NCBI RefSeq assembly: GCF_000024065.1
Contig: NC_013174.1
Span: 2,418,001-2,482,000 of the forward strand
Direction: 5' to 3'
DNA length: 64,000 nt
Source of the DNA: Jonesia denitrificans DSM 20603
GTDB taxonomy: Bacteria; Actinomycetota; Actinomycetes; Actinomycetales; Cellulomonadaceae
Shown: positions 10,030 to 18,675 of the stretch, piece after piece
Layout: every line of letters begins with the position of its first letter
Numbering within the stretch: position 1 is the first letter of the stretch
The notes under the pieces: model-generated
Told to the model about the DNA's origin: nothing
Database searches by the model: none
Seen by the model: only the letters and a program-made list of their open reading frames with translations
Program-made: the position numbers and the translations under genes

Positions 10030-10549
10030 GGCTGACTCCGTTTACATGGGACTGTGTGTGAAGGGCGGTGTGCGTGTCCACTGCGGTGGGCATTGACCGT
10101 CCTTGATCAAGATTAGGGCAGGAAACTCGATCCGTCACAGACTGAAGTCATGGATTGTTTACCGTGTGTCTGTTTGTTGAGTAACTGGCGGTGAGGTGGT
10201 GTCTGTCAGGTGACGTGCCAGAACCCCGCGTTTAACCAGGTCAGATGACCGATGCGACCCGCGCGTGTCGTGTTTGTGTCCCGTGGAGCAGGTCACCGGC
10301 TGGGGAGAAGTGTGATGTTGTGGACTCTCGCCTTTGGCCTTGGAAATGAAGAACGCCGGACTGGGAGCGCCTCTCGGCGCGTGGCCGCTCGTAGCGGCTA
10401 AAGTTGGAGCCCGGGGCTACCGCAGCCCGGCGTTCGACCCCCTACTGTACTCGGGTGAGGTGACGGACGCTAGCCGGGTGGGGGCACATCGGCCATGGGA
10501 TACATCACGTGCCCACGGTGTCCCCGCGAGACGGCTCGCAACCAGACTG
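10030..10549. other. 520-bp intergenic region without a convincing gene
   Basis: It lies between the DUF47 start and the next minus-strand stop codon. A short open frame at 10334-10558 exists but looks like chance within GC-rich structured DNA. The notable content is the self-complementary block at 10351-10435, listed separately. The promoter of the DUF47-pit operon should also be here, but I could not identify convincing -35/-10 boxes. Confidence 0.6.
10351..10435 (-). ncRNA. candidate structured RNA, junction of hairpins
   Basis: An 85-bp block is closed by a perfect 9-bp stem (10351-10359 with 10427-10435). Inside are a 5-bp GC stem with loop TCTC (10367-10371/10376-10380), a 6-bp stem with loop CGT (10384-10389/10393-10398) and an alternative 5-bp stem (10414-10418/10424-10428) that competes with the closing stem. 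The strand is assigned from the minus-strand operon it precedes. It does not match any riboswitch class whose consensus I could recall (TPP, cobalamin, SAM, c-di-GMP, c-di-AMP, fluoride, glycine), nor tmRNA or SRP RNA. It may also be only the terminator region of the upstream gene. Confidence 0.35.
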
Positions 10550-11209
10550 TCAATCTAGCAAACCAGCCCTGGCCAGTGACGATGCTTCCTGGAAATCGGT
10601 GAACAACTCATGGAAACGTCGCGCAATGTGGGTGAGTTGCCTGCTCGTTGCCCCTGTGTCCAACCGCCCACTGGAATCAGAGCTGTCTGCGCCAAGGCTG
10701 GCCCCCACACTAACCACCTGACAAAACGCCGACGCACGAGCTAACGCCACATCAAGCGCCCCGGTAAACGCCCCCGACAAAACAGTGTCCGCGAGCGCAG
10801 CAATGTCCGTTGGGGTGGGCGGGTCGATGGGTCCAGCAATGGCATGGGACACGTGCGCGGTGTCGCGGCCAAGCCGGTAATGGGTGGTGGTGAGGTCTGG
10901 GCTGTCGCGCACCCACTCGCGCAACAGGTACAGACGCCACAAAGCACCAGGCAGGGTGTTGGGTGGGGAGGTGGACCACAAGGCAGCGACCGTGTCGATC
11001 CCTTCCCGTTCCACCAGGCGCACCAACCGGTCAATAATGTCCGGGGTGGCGTCCGCGTGCGCTTGGGTAACAATGACGTTCGCGGTCATGTGCGCAACCT
11101 CACCGTAGTTCCCGGGGTCTTCACCGCCTGGAATGGACGCAGTGTGGGTGTGGTCAAACAGGACGGGGCGGCGTGGTTGCCCACCGCGAGGCTGCCAACT
11201 GTCACTCAT
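10550..11209 (-). CDS. hypothetical protein downstream of msrB
   Basis: 219 residues if started at ATG 11209, which overlaps the msrB stop (TGA at 11204-11202). Two further ATG codons lie slightly upstream (11215, 11242). It has a proline/arginine-rich N-terminus and a soluble helical body (IIDRLVRLVEREGIDTVAALW, then LPGALWRLYLLREWV and HIARRFHELFTDFQEASSLA). No membrane segment, nucleotide motif or catalytic signature is visible. I do not recognise the family; proteins of this look occur in other actinobacteria, but I cannot name one. Translational coupling to msrB is the only functional hint. Confidence 0.7.
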   Translation of the reverse strand: MSDSWQPRGGQPRRPVLFDHTHTASIPGGEDPGNYGEVAHMTANVIVTQAHADATPDIIDRLVRLVEREGIDTVAALWSTSPPNTLPGALWRLYLLREWVRDSPDLTTTHYRLGRDTAHVSHAIAGPIDPPTPTDIAALADTVLSGAFTGALDVALARASAFCQVVSVGASLGADSSDSSGRLDTGATSRQLTHIARRFHELFTDFQEASSLARAGLLD

Positions 11210-11639
11210 GCGCATCGGCTCCCACGTGACCAGTAGCGCCACTGTCAGGACGGAACGTGAGACTGACTGAGTTCATGCAGTACCGCTGACCGGTCGGAGT
11301 CCACGGCGCATCATCAAAAACATGCCCCAGGTGGGACCCGCACGCTGCACACACCACCTCAGTGCGGGTCATCCCCAAGGTGAGGTCGTCTTTGAGCACC
11401 ACCGCGCTGTTGTTGGCCGGATCAAAGAAACTTGGCCACCCGCAGTGCGCATCAAACTTCGTGGCCGCATCAAATAAGACACTGTCACACCCTTTACAGT
11501 GATACGTGCCCGTGCGTGTTTCACCCAGCAGGTCACCGGTGAACGGACGCTCTGTGGCCGCATGCCGCAGCACAGCATATTCCAGGTCGTTCAACTCATC
11601 TCGCCATTGCTGATCGCTTTTTGTGACAGGGTAAGTCAT
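11202..11639 (-). CDS. msrB: peptide-methionine (R)-S-oxide reductase MsrB
   Basis: Repairs methionine-R-sulfoxide in proteins. The 145-residue size is typical. Zinc ligands are Cys48/Cys51 (CKGC) and Cys97/Cys100 (CAAC), and the catalytic cysteine is Cys121 in RYCMNS. The segments FDAHCGWPSFFDP and GSHLGHVFDDAP are family hallmarks. The start at 11639 is chosen because GGAGGA stands just upstream on the minus strand; an in-frame upstream extension lacks conservation. It is the first gene of a two-gene unit with the downstream hypothetical protein. Confidence 0.95.
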   Translation of the reverse strand: MTYPVTKSDQQWRDELNDLEYAVLRHAATERPFTGDLLGETRTGTYHCKGCDSVLFDAATKFDAHCGWPSFFDPANNSAVVLKDDLTLGMTRTEVVCAACGSHLGHVFDDAPWTPTGQRYCMNSVSLTFRPDSGATGHVGADAHE

Positions 11640-11781
11640 CGTTCCTCCGTAGATGCGGGCCGGTGGTGATGTGCGTTCTTCATGCAACACTCATGGCACG
11701 ATGGTTATGCCCGGTGTGCGCCGGGGTGTTCGGTGCACTGACAAATGACGCGCGGATAGCGCGGATTGGACGACCCATCTT

Positions 11782-12471
11782 ATGTCGTTTCTCAACGATG
11801 TGCTGAGCCCTGTCGAGTCACTGTCCTCACGGGACGTCACGATCCTTGTTGTCGGTATCGTCGTCGTGCTGTCCCTTCCTGGGGTGTGGCGCACCCTGCG
11901 ACACGTGGTCACCATCGTCCACGAAGGCGGGCACGCGTTCATCGCGCTCGCTGCCGGCCGCCAACTCTCCGGAATCCGCCTTCACTCTGACACCTCCGGG
12001 CTCACTGTTTCTCGCGGGAGACCGCGTGGATTTGGCATGATCATGACCGCTGCAGCGGGGTACACCGCTCCCGCTCTTGTTGGTCTCCTTGGTGCTTGGC
12101 TTGTTTCTTTGGGATACACACTCGCTTGGGTGTGGGGTTTTGTTGCTGTCCTTGTGGTCATGCTCATGAAGATCCGCAACTGGTTCGGCGCGTGGGTCCT
12201 GCTTGCTACTGGCGGCATCATTGGTGTCATTATGTGGTTTGGCCCCACAACTATTCATGTGTGGGCTGGTACTGCTCTGGCAATCCTTCTCCTTGTCGGG
12301 TCGATGCGCGCTGTTGTTGAGTTGGGGCGTTCCCGGTCGCGCGGTGCCCGCACAACAGACGCGGACATGTTGGCACGTATCACCGTGTTGCCAGCCGTGG
12401 TGTGGGTGGCAGGTTTCTTCCTTGTCACCGGGGCGTGCACGGCGGGTGGTGTGTGGCTTCTGCTTGGTTGA
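11782..12471 (+). CDS. M50-like (site-2-protease type) membrane metallopeptidase
   Basis: 229-residue polytopic membrane protein with about five hydrophobic segments. Zinc motif HEGGH (His47, Glu48, His51) sits in the first half, at the membrane edge, followed by AFIALAAGRQLSGIRLHSD, as in the actinobacterial M50B-like family. The second metal ligand typical of S2P enzymes (NxxPxxxLDG) is not evident, so this is the short M50B-like group whose substrate is unknown. It is monocistronic by layout, divergent from msrB with 142 bp between starts. Confidence 0.8.
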   Translation: MSFLNDVLSPVESLSSRDVTILVVGIVVVLSLPGVWRTLRHVVTIVHEGGHAFIALAAGRQLSGIRLHSDTSGLTVSRGRPRGFGMIMTAAAGYTAPALVGLLGAWLVSLGYTLAWVWGFVAVLVVMLMKIRNWFGAWVLLATGGIIGVIMWFGPTTIHVWAGTALAILLLVGSMRAVVELGRSRSRGARTTDADMLARITVLPAVVWVAGFFLVTGACTAGGVWLLLG

Positions 12472-12651
12472 CCTGTGCGTGTCGGCCAGGTGACGGCGTG
12501 AATTTTCGCCACTGACTGCCCAGCCTGTTGTTGAACACTTGACTAACGTTCCCCGAAATCGGTCTCGACCTCTGTTTTCACCCTCTGTGACGCCCCTAGT
12601 CTGTGGACGTCATCGCTTTTACGCGCACCCTTGTGGGAAGAGAACTTCACG

Positions 12652-13587
12652 ATGTCGACGCACGATTTGGCGCAGACCACCCCCGCGACACGGTCTCGCG
12701 CTTCGCTTCACCGGTGGCGGTTGTGGCGTCAGTACGCAGCGTTTGTTGCGTTAGCTGGTCCGAACGTTGCCCTGCTGGTGGTGTTTACGTACAAACCGTT
12801 AGTGGAGAGTTTCCGGTACTCCACATTGCAGTGGAACATTGGGTCCCCAACCGCACGTTTTGTGGGCTTGGACAACTATGTTCAGTTCTTTTCAAGCCCC
12901 ACCACTGCACAGGTACTGACGACCACTGCTGTGTTCACGGTGACCACTGTCGGTGGCGCATTGGTTGCTGGTTTGGGATTGGCGCTACTCCTCAACCAGC
13001 GGCTCCTCGGCCGGGGCATCGCCCGCACTTTGTCGTTTGCGCCGTACGTGTTGTCCGGGATCGCTGTCGGCATTTTGTGGTTGTACATTTTTGATCCCCG
13101 CTACGGACTGTTGGGCACCGTCCTTGGGTGGGTTGGCGTGAGTTCCCCCGACTGGTACAACACCTCCCCGTGGGCGCTGATCATGATCATCATCGTGTAC
13201 CTGTGGAAACACATAGGGTATGTCGCTCTCATCTATTTGGCTGGGTTGCAGGCAATCCCCCAGGAAGTGCGGGACGCCGCCGCACTTGATGGTGCGGGCC
13301 GGTGGCGCACTCTGCGCTCCATTGTGTTGCCATTACTTGGCCCCACCACATTCTTCTTACTGGTCACCACGCTTCTTGCCTCGTTGCAGTCCTTTGACCT
13401 CATTCACGCGATGACCCAAGGTGGCCCGCTTGGGTCCACGACGACGCTCATGTATCAGATCTACCAAGAGTCCTTTGTCAACGGCCGGGCTGGGTACGCG
13501 TCCGCTGTTGCGACCGTGTTGTTCGTCTTGCTGCTCGTGGTCACCCTCATCCAACTGAAGTTTGTCGAAAAGAAGGTGCACTACTGA
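12652..13587 (+). CDS. ugpA: ABC transporter permease, UgpA-like
   Basis: First membrane subunit of a carbohydrate-type (CUT1) importer, likely for sn-glycerol-3-phosphate. About 311 residues from ATG 12652; an in-frame TTG at 12631 is an alternative start. It has six predicted membrane segments and the EAA loop QAIPQEVRDAAALDGAGRWR that docks the ATPase. The stop overlaps the start of the next permease (TGATGG at 13585-13590). The glycerol-3-phosphate assignment rests on the glycerophosphodiesterase at the operon's end and on the general UgpA-like sequence; a sugar substrate cannot be excluded. Confidence 0.8.
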   Translation: MSTHDLAQTTPATRSRASLHRWRLWRQYAAFVALAGPNVALLVVFTYKPLVESFRYSTLQWNIGSPTARFVGLDNYVQFFSSPTTAQVLTTTAVFTVTTVGGALVAGLGLALLLNQRLLGRGIARTLSFAPYVLSGIAVGILWLYIFDPRYGLLGTVLGWVGVSSPDWYNTSPWALIMIIIVYLWKHIGYVALIYLAGLQAIPQEVRDAAALDGAGRWRTLRSIVLPLLGPTTFFLLVTTLLASLQSFDLIHAMTQGGPLGSTTTLMYQIYQESFVNGRAGYASAVATVLFVLLLVVTLIQLKFVEKKVHY

Positions 13588-14510
13588 TGGCCATCCTCAC
13601 CCCACCTCAGCAATCAGCAGCACCGACCACCCCACCGGCCGCTCCTTCGAACCACACACCGATGCGCGCCAGCTCCCGCCCCCATAAGCGCCTGTCTGGT
13701 CTGGACATTGCCGGGTGGATCACCCTGATCATTGTCACCGTCATCATGGCAGTACCACTGGTGTGGATGGCCGCAGCAAGCCTGAAATCACCGTCCGAGC
13801 TGTACTCGGTTCCGTTGCAGTGGCTGCCGGAAACCCTCAACGCCGACAACTACGCGACCGTGGGTGACCGACTCCCCCTGGGGCGACTGTTCCTCAACTC
13901 GCTCCTCATTACCGCGCTCGGTGCAGGACTCAAACTTCTCCTCGGTTTGACGTGCGCTTACGCACTGGTGTTCCTGCCCTTCCCCTTCAAAAAAGCCATG
14001 TTCGCGCTCGTGCTGTTCACACTGCTCGTCCCCCAACAAATCACGATCATCCCCAACTACACACTCGTAGCGTCCCTGGGGTGGCTCAACACCTACCAAG
14101 GGATCCTCGTCCCCGGGCTGGCCAGCGCATTTGGGACCTTCCTGTTCCGCCAACACTTCCTCACCGTCCCCATATCAATCCTTGAGGCCGCCCAACTTGA
14201 CGGGGCCGGGCACTGGCGGCGCCTATGGCAATTCGTCATCCCCATGTCCTGGCCCACCATCTCAGCGGTCGCACTCGTGTCCATCGTCGCCGAATGGAAC
14301 GACTACCTGTGGCCGTTCCTCGTCATCGACGACGCCGACATGATGACCCTTCCCCTTGGACTCACCCTCCTCCAAGACATTGACGGCATGACGAACTGGG
14401 GCGTGCTCATGGCCGCCACTGTCCTCGTCACCGTCCCTGTCCTCCTCATGTTCCTCGTCCTGCAACGCCGACTCGTTGCAGGCCTCACCGCCGGTGCCGT
14501 CACCGGTTAA
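13587..14510 (+). CDS. ugpE: ABC transporter permease, UgpE-like
   Basis: Second membrane subunit of the CUT1 importer, 307 residues. After a ~45-residue polar N-terminal tail rich in Pro/Ala, there are six hydrophobic segments, beginning with WITLIIVTVIMAVPLVWMAA. The EAA loop is ISILEAAQLDGAGHWRRLW. The family motif VAEWNDYLWPFLV is also present. Its ATG overlaps the stop of the first permease by one base, implying coupling. The solute-binding protein follows after 109 bp. Confidence 0.85.
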   Translation: MAILTPPQQSAAPTTPPAAPSNHTPMRASSRPHKRLSGLDIAGWITLIIVTVIMAVPLVWMAAASLKSPSELYSVPLQWLPETLNADNYATVGDRLPLGRLFLNSLLITALGAGLKLLLGLTCAYALVFLPFPFKKAMFALVLFTLLVPQQITIIPNYTLVASLGWLNTYQGILVPGLASAFGTFLFRQHFLTVPISILEAAQLDGAGHWRRLWQFVIPMSWPTISAVALVSIVAEWNDYLWPFLVIDDADMMTLPLGLTLLQDIDGMTNWGVLMAATVLVTVPVLLMFLVLQRRLVAGLTAGAVTG

Positions 14511-14619
14511 CCCCCGTACCGATGCACACCGCACCACACGCTGGTTCGGTCACGCGCATCGGTCATCCACACCGTCGGTGGGCGACAACGCCCACCGGAC
14601 ACCCCACTAAGGAGAAACT

Positions 14620-15987
14620 GTGTCTCGTTCTGCGTTCGGAAAGGTTGTGGACACCCAAGTGTCACGCCGCACCATCCTCCAAGCATCAGGTCTTGGCGCA
14701 CTCGGTTTCGCGTTAGCAGCCTGCTCAGGGCCCGCAACCGGTGAAGAATTAACGAACACCCAAACAGACGACGTGGACTGGTCCACAATTACCCCCGCCA
14801 CAGAAATCACCTGGTGGTCCAACCACCCAGGATCCTCCAAAGACGCCGAAGACGAACTGATCCGCCAGTTCACGGAGAAGACCGGGATCGCCGTCAAACT
14901 CGTCACCGCCGGCGCATCCTACGACGAGGTCGCCCAACGGTTCCAAGCCGCATCAGGCACAGACTCCCTACCAGACCTCGTGATCGCCTCCGACGTGTGG
15001 TGGTTCCGTTACTTCCTCAACGGCCAAATCATGCCACTCGACGGGGTGTTCACACACCTCAAGGTCGACACCAGCGACTACAACCCCACCCTGTACGGTG
15101 ACTACGAATTCGACGGCGCCCACTACGCAGCCCCCTACGCGCGCTCCACACCGCTGTTCTACTACAACAAGGACGTCTTCAAGAAAGCGGGGCTGCCCGA
15201 CCGTGGCCCCCGCACCTGGGACGAATTTGAGCAGTGGGCCCCCAAACTCCAAGAAGTCCTCCCCGCTGACGGGGCACCCCTGGGACTAGGCGTTGGCACC
15301 TCCTGGTCCGCATGGTGGATGCTCAACGTCCTGTGGGGACGCGGAGCCACCTACTCCAACGAATGGGACATCACCCTCAACACCCCCGAAGCAATCGCCG
15401 CTGGGGAATGGGTACGCGAGCTCTACCACGACAAAAAGTTCGCCTCCATCGGCAACGACACCAACGCCGACTTCGCCGCCGGATACTTCGGCTGCCTCAT
15501 TGGCTCCACCGGGTCACTCACCGGACTCCTCGACGCCGCCACCTTCAACCTCGGTGCCTCCTTCCTCCCCGAAGGACCCGAAGGACCAGGAGTACCTACC
15601 GGCGGCACCGGCCTTGCCATCCCCTCATCACGCTCCCCCGAACAACAACTCGCCGCCGCCATGTTCCTCGACTTCCTCACCAACGCAGAAAGCACCGCGT
15701 TCTTCTCCAAATCCACCGGGTACATGCCCGTGCGCACCTCAGCAACAACTGGCCCCACCATGACCGCCCTCTACGACGAGATCCCCCTCTACCGGGTCGC
15801 AATCGACCAACTCGCCATCACCCGGTCACAAGACTGGGTCCGCGTATTCGTCCCCTCCGGCGACCAAATCCTCTCCGAAGGCATCGAACAGATAGTGTTA
15901 AAGAACACCCCAGCACAGCAAGCATGGGAATCAATCACCCCACGCCTTGACCGCGCCTTCACCGAGAACGTGGAACCCTACCTGTGA
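14620..15987 (+). CDS. ugpB: ABC solute-binding lipoprotein, UgpB-like
   Basis: Extracellular substrate receptor of the importer, 455 residues, starting at GTG 14620 after a clear GGAGA site at 14611. The N-terminus carries both a twin-arginine motif (SRRTILQ) and a lipobox (FALAAC, Cys ~35), so export as a Tat lipoprotein is likely. The mature part has family-1 binding-protein features: EITWWSNHPGSSKDAEDELI, YDEVAQRFQAASG, LPDLVIASDVWWFRYF. The stop overlaps the start of the glycerophosphodiesterase. Binding of glycerol-3-phosphate is inferred from context. Confidence 0.85.
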   Translation: MSRSAFGKVVDTQVSRRTILQASGLGALGFALAACSGPATGEELTNTQTDDVDWSTITPATEITWWSNHPGSSKDAEDELIRQFTEKTGIAVKLVTAGASYDEVAQRFQAASGTDSLPDLVIASDVWWFRYFLNGQIMPLDGVFTHLKVDTSDYNPTLYGDYEFDGAHYAAPYARSTPLFYYNKDVFKKAGLPDRGPRTWDEFEQWAPKLQEVLPADGAPLGLGVGTSWSAWWMLNVLWGRGATYSNEWDITLNTPEAIAAGEWVRELYHDKKFASIGNDTNADFAAGYFGCLIGSTGSLTGLLDAATFNLGASFLPEGPEGPGVPTGGTGLAIPSSRSPEQQLAAAMFLDFLTNAESTAFFSKSTGYMPVRTSATTGPTMTALYDEIPLYRVAIDQLAITRSQDWVRVFVPSGDQILSEGIEQIVLKNTPAQQAWESITPRLDRAFTENVEPYL

Positions 15988-16826
15988 CAACACCACAACC
16001 CCGTGACAGTGCCCCCACCCACCCGGTGGGGGCCACCACCGCCCCGCAGATCATCGCGCACCGGGGCAACAAATCCGTTGCCCCCGAAAACACACTCGCC
16101 GCGTTCGTGTCCGCAATCAAAGCAGGCGCACACAGCATCGAAATGGACATCGTTCCCTCCAAAGACGGTGTCCCCATGGTCATCCACGACACAACTCTCG
16201 ATGCGACCACCACCGGCACCGGCCACGTCACCGACTACACCGCCACCGACATCGCCCAACTCGATGCAGGCAGCTGGTTTGACCCCGCCTACACCGGGCA
16301 ACGCGTTCCCACCTTCGACCAATTCGCAGCACTCATTGCCCGCCACCCAGGGGTCGAAGTTCTCCTCGAATTCAAAGGAGATTGGGACACCACCGCCTGC
16401 GCGCCAGTCCTCGAAACCATCGACACACACGGGATCAGCGACCGCACCATCGTGCAGTCCTTCAACCGCACCACCATCGAATCGCTGCATACCCTCGCCC
16501 CCACCAGGCGGCGCGGAGTCCTCACCGTCACCGACATCGACGGACTCATCGCCCAATGCCAAGCCGCCAACATCTGGACCATCAACCCACACGTTGACCA
16601 CGTCCTTGCCAACCCCAGCCTCATCGAACGCATCCACAACGCAGGAATGCGCACAATGATCTGGACTGCAAACACCCCCAACCAGTGGGCCACACTCGTG
16701 GAACTCGGCGTCGACGCGATCATCACCGACCGCCCCGACGCACTCGCCGGATGGTACGAAGCCCACGGGCTCACCCACCAGACCAGCACCAACACCACAC
16801 CCGATGCGGAACAACACACAACATAG
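15984..16826 (+). CDS. ugpQ: glycerophosphodiester phosphodiesterase
   Basis: Hydrolyses glycerophosphodiesters to sn-glycerol-3-phosphate and an alcohol. The 280 residues show the GDPD fold: IIAHRGNKSVAPENTLAAF (catalytic His-Arg and Glu), then IEMDIVPSKDGVPMVIHD (metal-binding Glu/Asp and catalytic His), EVLLEFKGDW, and a C-terminal VDAIITDRPDAL. No signal peptide is seen, so it acts in the cytoplasm like UgpQ. The GTG start overlaps the binding-protein stop (GTGA), placing it last in the operon. Its presence is the best clue that the importer handles glycerol-3-phosphate or its diesters. Confidence 0.9.
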   Translation: MTTPQPRDSAPTHPVGATTAPQIIAHRGNKSVAPENTLAAFVSAIKAGAHSIEMDIVPSKDGVPMVIHDTTLDATTTGTGHVTDYTATDIAQLDAGSWFDPAYTGQRVPTFDQFAALIARHPGVEVLLEFKGDWDTTACAPVLETIDTHGISDRTIVQSFNRTTIESLHTLAPTRRRGVLTVTDIDGLIAQCQAANIWTINPHVDHVLANPSLIERIHNAGMRTMIWTANTPNQWATLVELGVDAIITDRPDALAGWYEAHGLTHQTSTNTTPDAEQHTT

Positions 16827-16846
16827 TCAAGATCACGTCACCCGGA

Positions 16847-16876
16847 TTACACGTTTTGCGATTCGTTGCGTATCCT
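16847..16876 (+). promoter_or_regulatory. possible promoter of tRNA-Lys
   Basis: TTACAC at 16847 and TATCCT at 16871 are separated by 18 bp and end about 50 bp before the tRNA. This is a moderate match to vegetative actinobacterial promoters, found by eye only. Confidence 0.3.
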
Positions 16877-16927
16877 AGATAACTGGTGACGGTCACCGTC
16901 ACTCAGTGCTGACGCGTGCGTCAGCGT

Positions 16928-17003
16928 GGGCCTGTAGCTCAGTTGGCAGAGCATCGGACTTTTAATCCGCGGGTCGAGGGTTCGAGCCCCTCCGGGCCCA
17001 CCA
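16928..17003 (+). tRNA. tRNA-Lys (anticodon TTT)
   Basis: The full cloverleaf can be drawn. The acceptor GGGCCTG pairs with CGGGCCC, there is a D-arm TAGCTCAGTTGGCAGAGC, the anticodon loop CTTTTAA reads UUU, the T-arm is GAGGGTTCGAGCCCCTC, and CCA is encoded at 17001-17003. Its 3' half is read antisense by the end of the recombinase remnant, and it forms the left border of the restriction island. Confidence 0.95.
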
Positions 17004-18204
17004 TTGATCCCGGAGTAAAACCGCTGGCGTGAAAAATGCCGGTGAGGGTTTGCTCCTGGTTCTCAGGTTCGTGAGCGAGAGGCTCGCCCTTCGGGGTGAG
17101 CCTCTTCGCGTCGGTGGGGATGGTGCGCTGGCTGGCGGCGTGGAGGCGCAGTGCAGGGTTGAGGATCTGGTTGAACGGTTCTGCCAGTTCGCCCTGGGCG
17201 TGGAGCTGACCGTGCACGTCGGGGTTGATGCGCACGACATCGTAGAAGACCTGGTTGAGTTGTCGCTTGATGTGCTCTGGGGCTGACTTGTAGAGCTGGT
17301 CGCAGTCCTCCGCCAGGGTGAGTGCGTCGGAGAGGTTGGTCAGGACGCTGTCGTGGTTGGCGGTAGCACGCTCGAGCTCTCGCTTGATCCGTGCCAGTTC
17401 CGCGCCGAGGCGGTCTTGCTCTTCCTTGAGCAGATCGGCGGGGATGGCGTCCTGGTAGTGGAGCTGGAGGAGTTTGCGCTGCTGGTTCTTCAGGTCGTCA
17501 GCGGTTGCCTTGAGCTGCGTGACGCGCTGCCGCTGCTCGGTGGACGCGAGGGCGATTTCCTCGCGCAGGTACTGCTCGAGCTGGACACGCTCGTCGTGGC
17601 TGAGCCGGATGTTCTGGTAGAGGTGTTCGACTTGCTTCTCGACTTCGTGGATGAGGACGGCTTTGAGGTCGCAGTCGGTGCGCTTGGAGCGTCTGCCGAC
17701 GCAGACGAAGTACGGGTAGAGGTCGCCGGAGCGGGAGGTGGTCATCTGCACGATGAGGCGGGAGCCGCAGCGGCCGCAGACGACGGTGGACTTGAGGAAG
17801 TGCTTGTGGACGCGGTTGTACTCGCCGTGGCGGCGTGAGGCCATGACGGATTGCACCTTGAACCAGGTGCCGTCGTCGACGAGGGGCTCGTGGTTGCCGG
17901 GGTGCTCTGCTCCCTTCCAGGTGACGATGCCGCGGTAGTACGGGTTGGTGAGTGTCGCGCCGATGATCTTCGCGGTGACGGGCTTGGCGGGGCGCTTCGG
18001 CGTGGGCCGGGTCGTCAGTCCGCGTGCGGCGAGGTGTTCGGCGAGGGAGTCGGTTGTCCATTCTCCGGTGGCGTACAGGTCGAATGCTTTGCGGATGAGG
18101 TCGGCGCGGTCGGGTGATGCATCTGCGTTCATCGGCCGTGTGACGGATGCCGAGGTGATCCGTATGTCGTCATCGCCCAGCTCGAGGACGACTCCACGGC
18201 GCAT
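16939..18204 (-). pseudogene. serine recombinase remnant lacking the catalytic domain
   Basis: The frame contains the middle and C-terminal parts of a large serine recombinase: the recombinase domain (DRADLIRKAFDLYATGEW, then TNPYYRGIVTWKGAEHPGNH), a zinc ribbon (VVCGRCGSRLIVQ, then YPYFVCVGRR, TDC) and a long coiled coil (about 17330-17600). The resolvase domain with the catalytic serine is absent: upstream of about 18150 the frame no longer resembles a recombinase and reads through unrelated DNA. The last ~20 codons (GPEGLEPSTRGLKVRCS) are just the antisense of the tRNA-Lys gene. The element therefore abuts the tRNA, and the enzyme should be inactive. The start at 18204 is arbitrary. Confidence 0.75.
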
Positions 18205-18219
18205 CGGTGGCCACATTGG

Positions 18220-18498
18220 ATGCAGCACACCCTCCGGGAGCACCTGATCGACGTGCGCGGCGAGCTGTCCGAAGCGCTCGCTCTCCGTCCCTACGACGGA
18301 GCGACGGTCGCCGCGTTCCTCGACGGCACCGGGCTCCGACCACGTCATACGTGGGATCAGACGACGCGACAGGCTGTGCAGATCGTGACTGACCAAGCGG
18401 TGCTCGTCGACCTGTGGCTGCGCTACCGGATGGCGACGCTGGCGCCGTGGCCGAAGCAGGTATGGCGGGCAGCTCTTCACGAAAAGCGCCGGTCATGA
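18220..18498 (+). CDS. hypothetical 92-residue protein or gene fragment
   Basis: An open frame with strongly GC-rich third positions and protein-like composition (HTWDQTTRQAVQIVTDQAVL, then LWLRYRMATLAPWPKQVW). It ends 177 bp before hsdM and is preceded by more open frame without a clear start, so it may be the C-terminal end of a gene whose 5' part was lost when the recombinase was truncated. No family recognised. No ribosome site is obvious before the ATG. Confidence 0.4.
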   Translation: MQHTLREHLIDVRGELSEALALRPYDGATVAAFLDGTGLRPRHTWDQTTRQAVQIVTDQAVLVDLWLRYRMATLAPWPKQVWRAALHEKRRS

Positions 18499-18675
18499 GA
18501 TAATTGGCGTAGATCGTGACGCTCGGTTGAGCCCGTCCGGCTCCCCGTCGCGAGACTCCTCTCGGCACCGCATCCGGCGCGGCACCTTAGCAGTGTCAGT
18601 GGCCGTCGGTAGCGTAGGACACGCCCCGAGAGCACAACTTAAGACGCGCCCTGCGGCGCAGAGGAGACCCACAGC

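Noticed and set aside
10351-10441. tRNA-Sec or tmRNA reading of the structured block
   Set aside because: There is no anticodon-like loop, no TCA anticodon, no CCA end and no tag-peptide frame, although GTTCGA resembles a T-loop.
10334-10558. 74-codon plus-strand frame in the gap before DUF47
   Set aside because: It coincides with the hairpin-rich block, has no ribosome site and a random-looking composition; treated as structured non-coding DNA.
12539-12565. TTGACT at 12539 as -35 of the Ugp-type operon
   Set aside because: No acceptable -10 element stands at 16-19 bp spacing.
16939-17003. Genuine C-terminus of the recombinase inside tRNA-Lys
   Set aside because: The peptide GPEGLEPSTRGLKVRCS is the well-known antisense translation of a tRNA gene and not protein sequence under selection.
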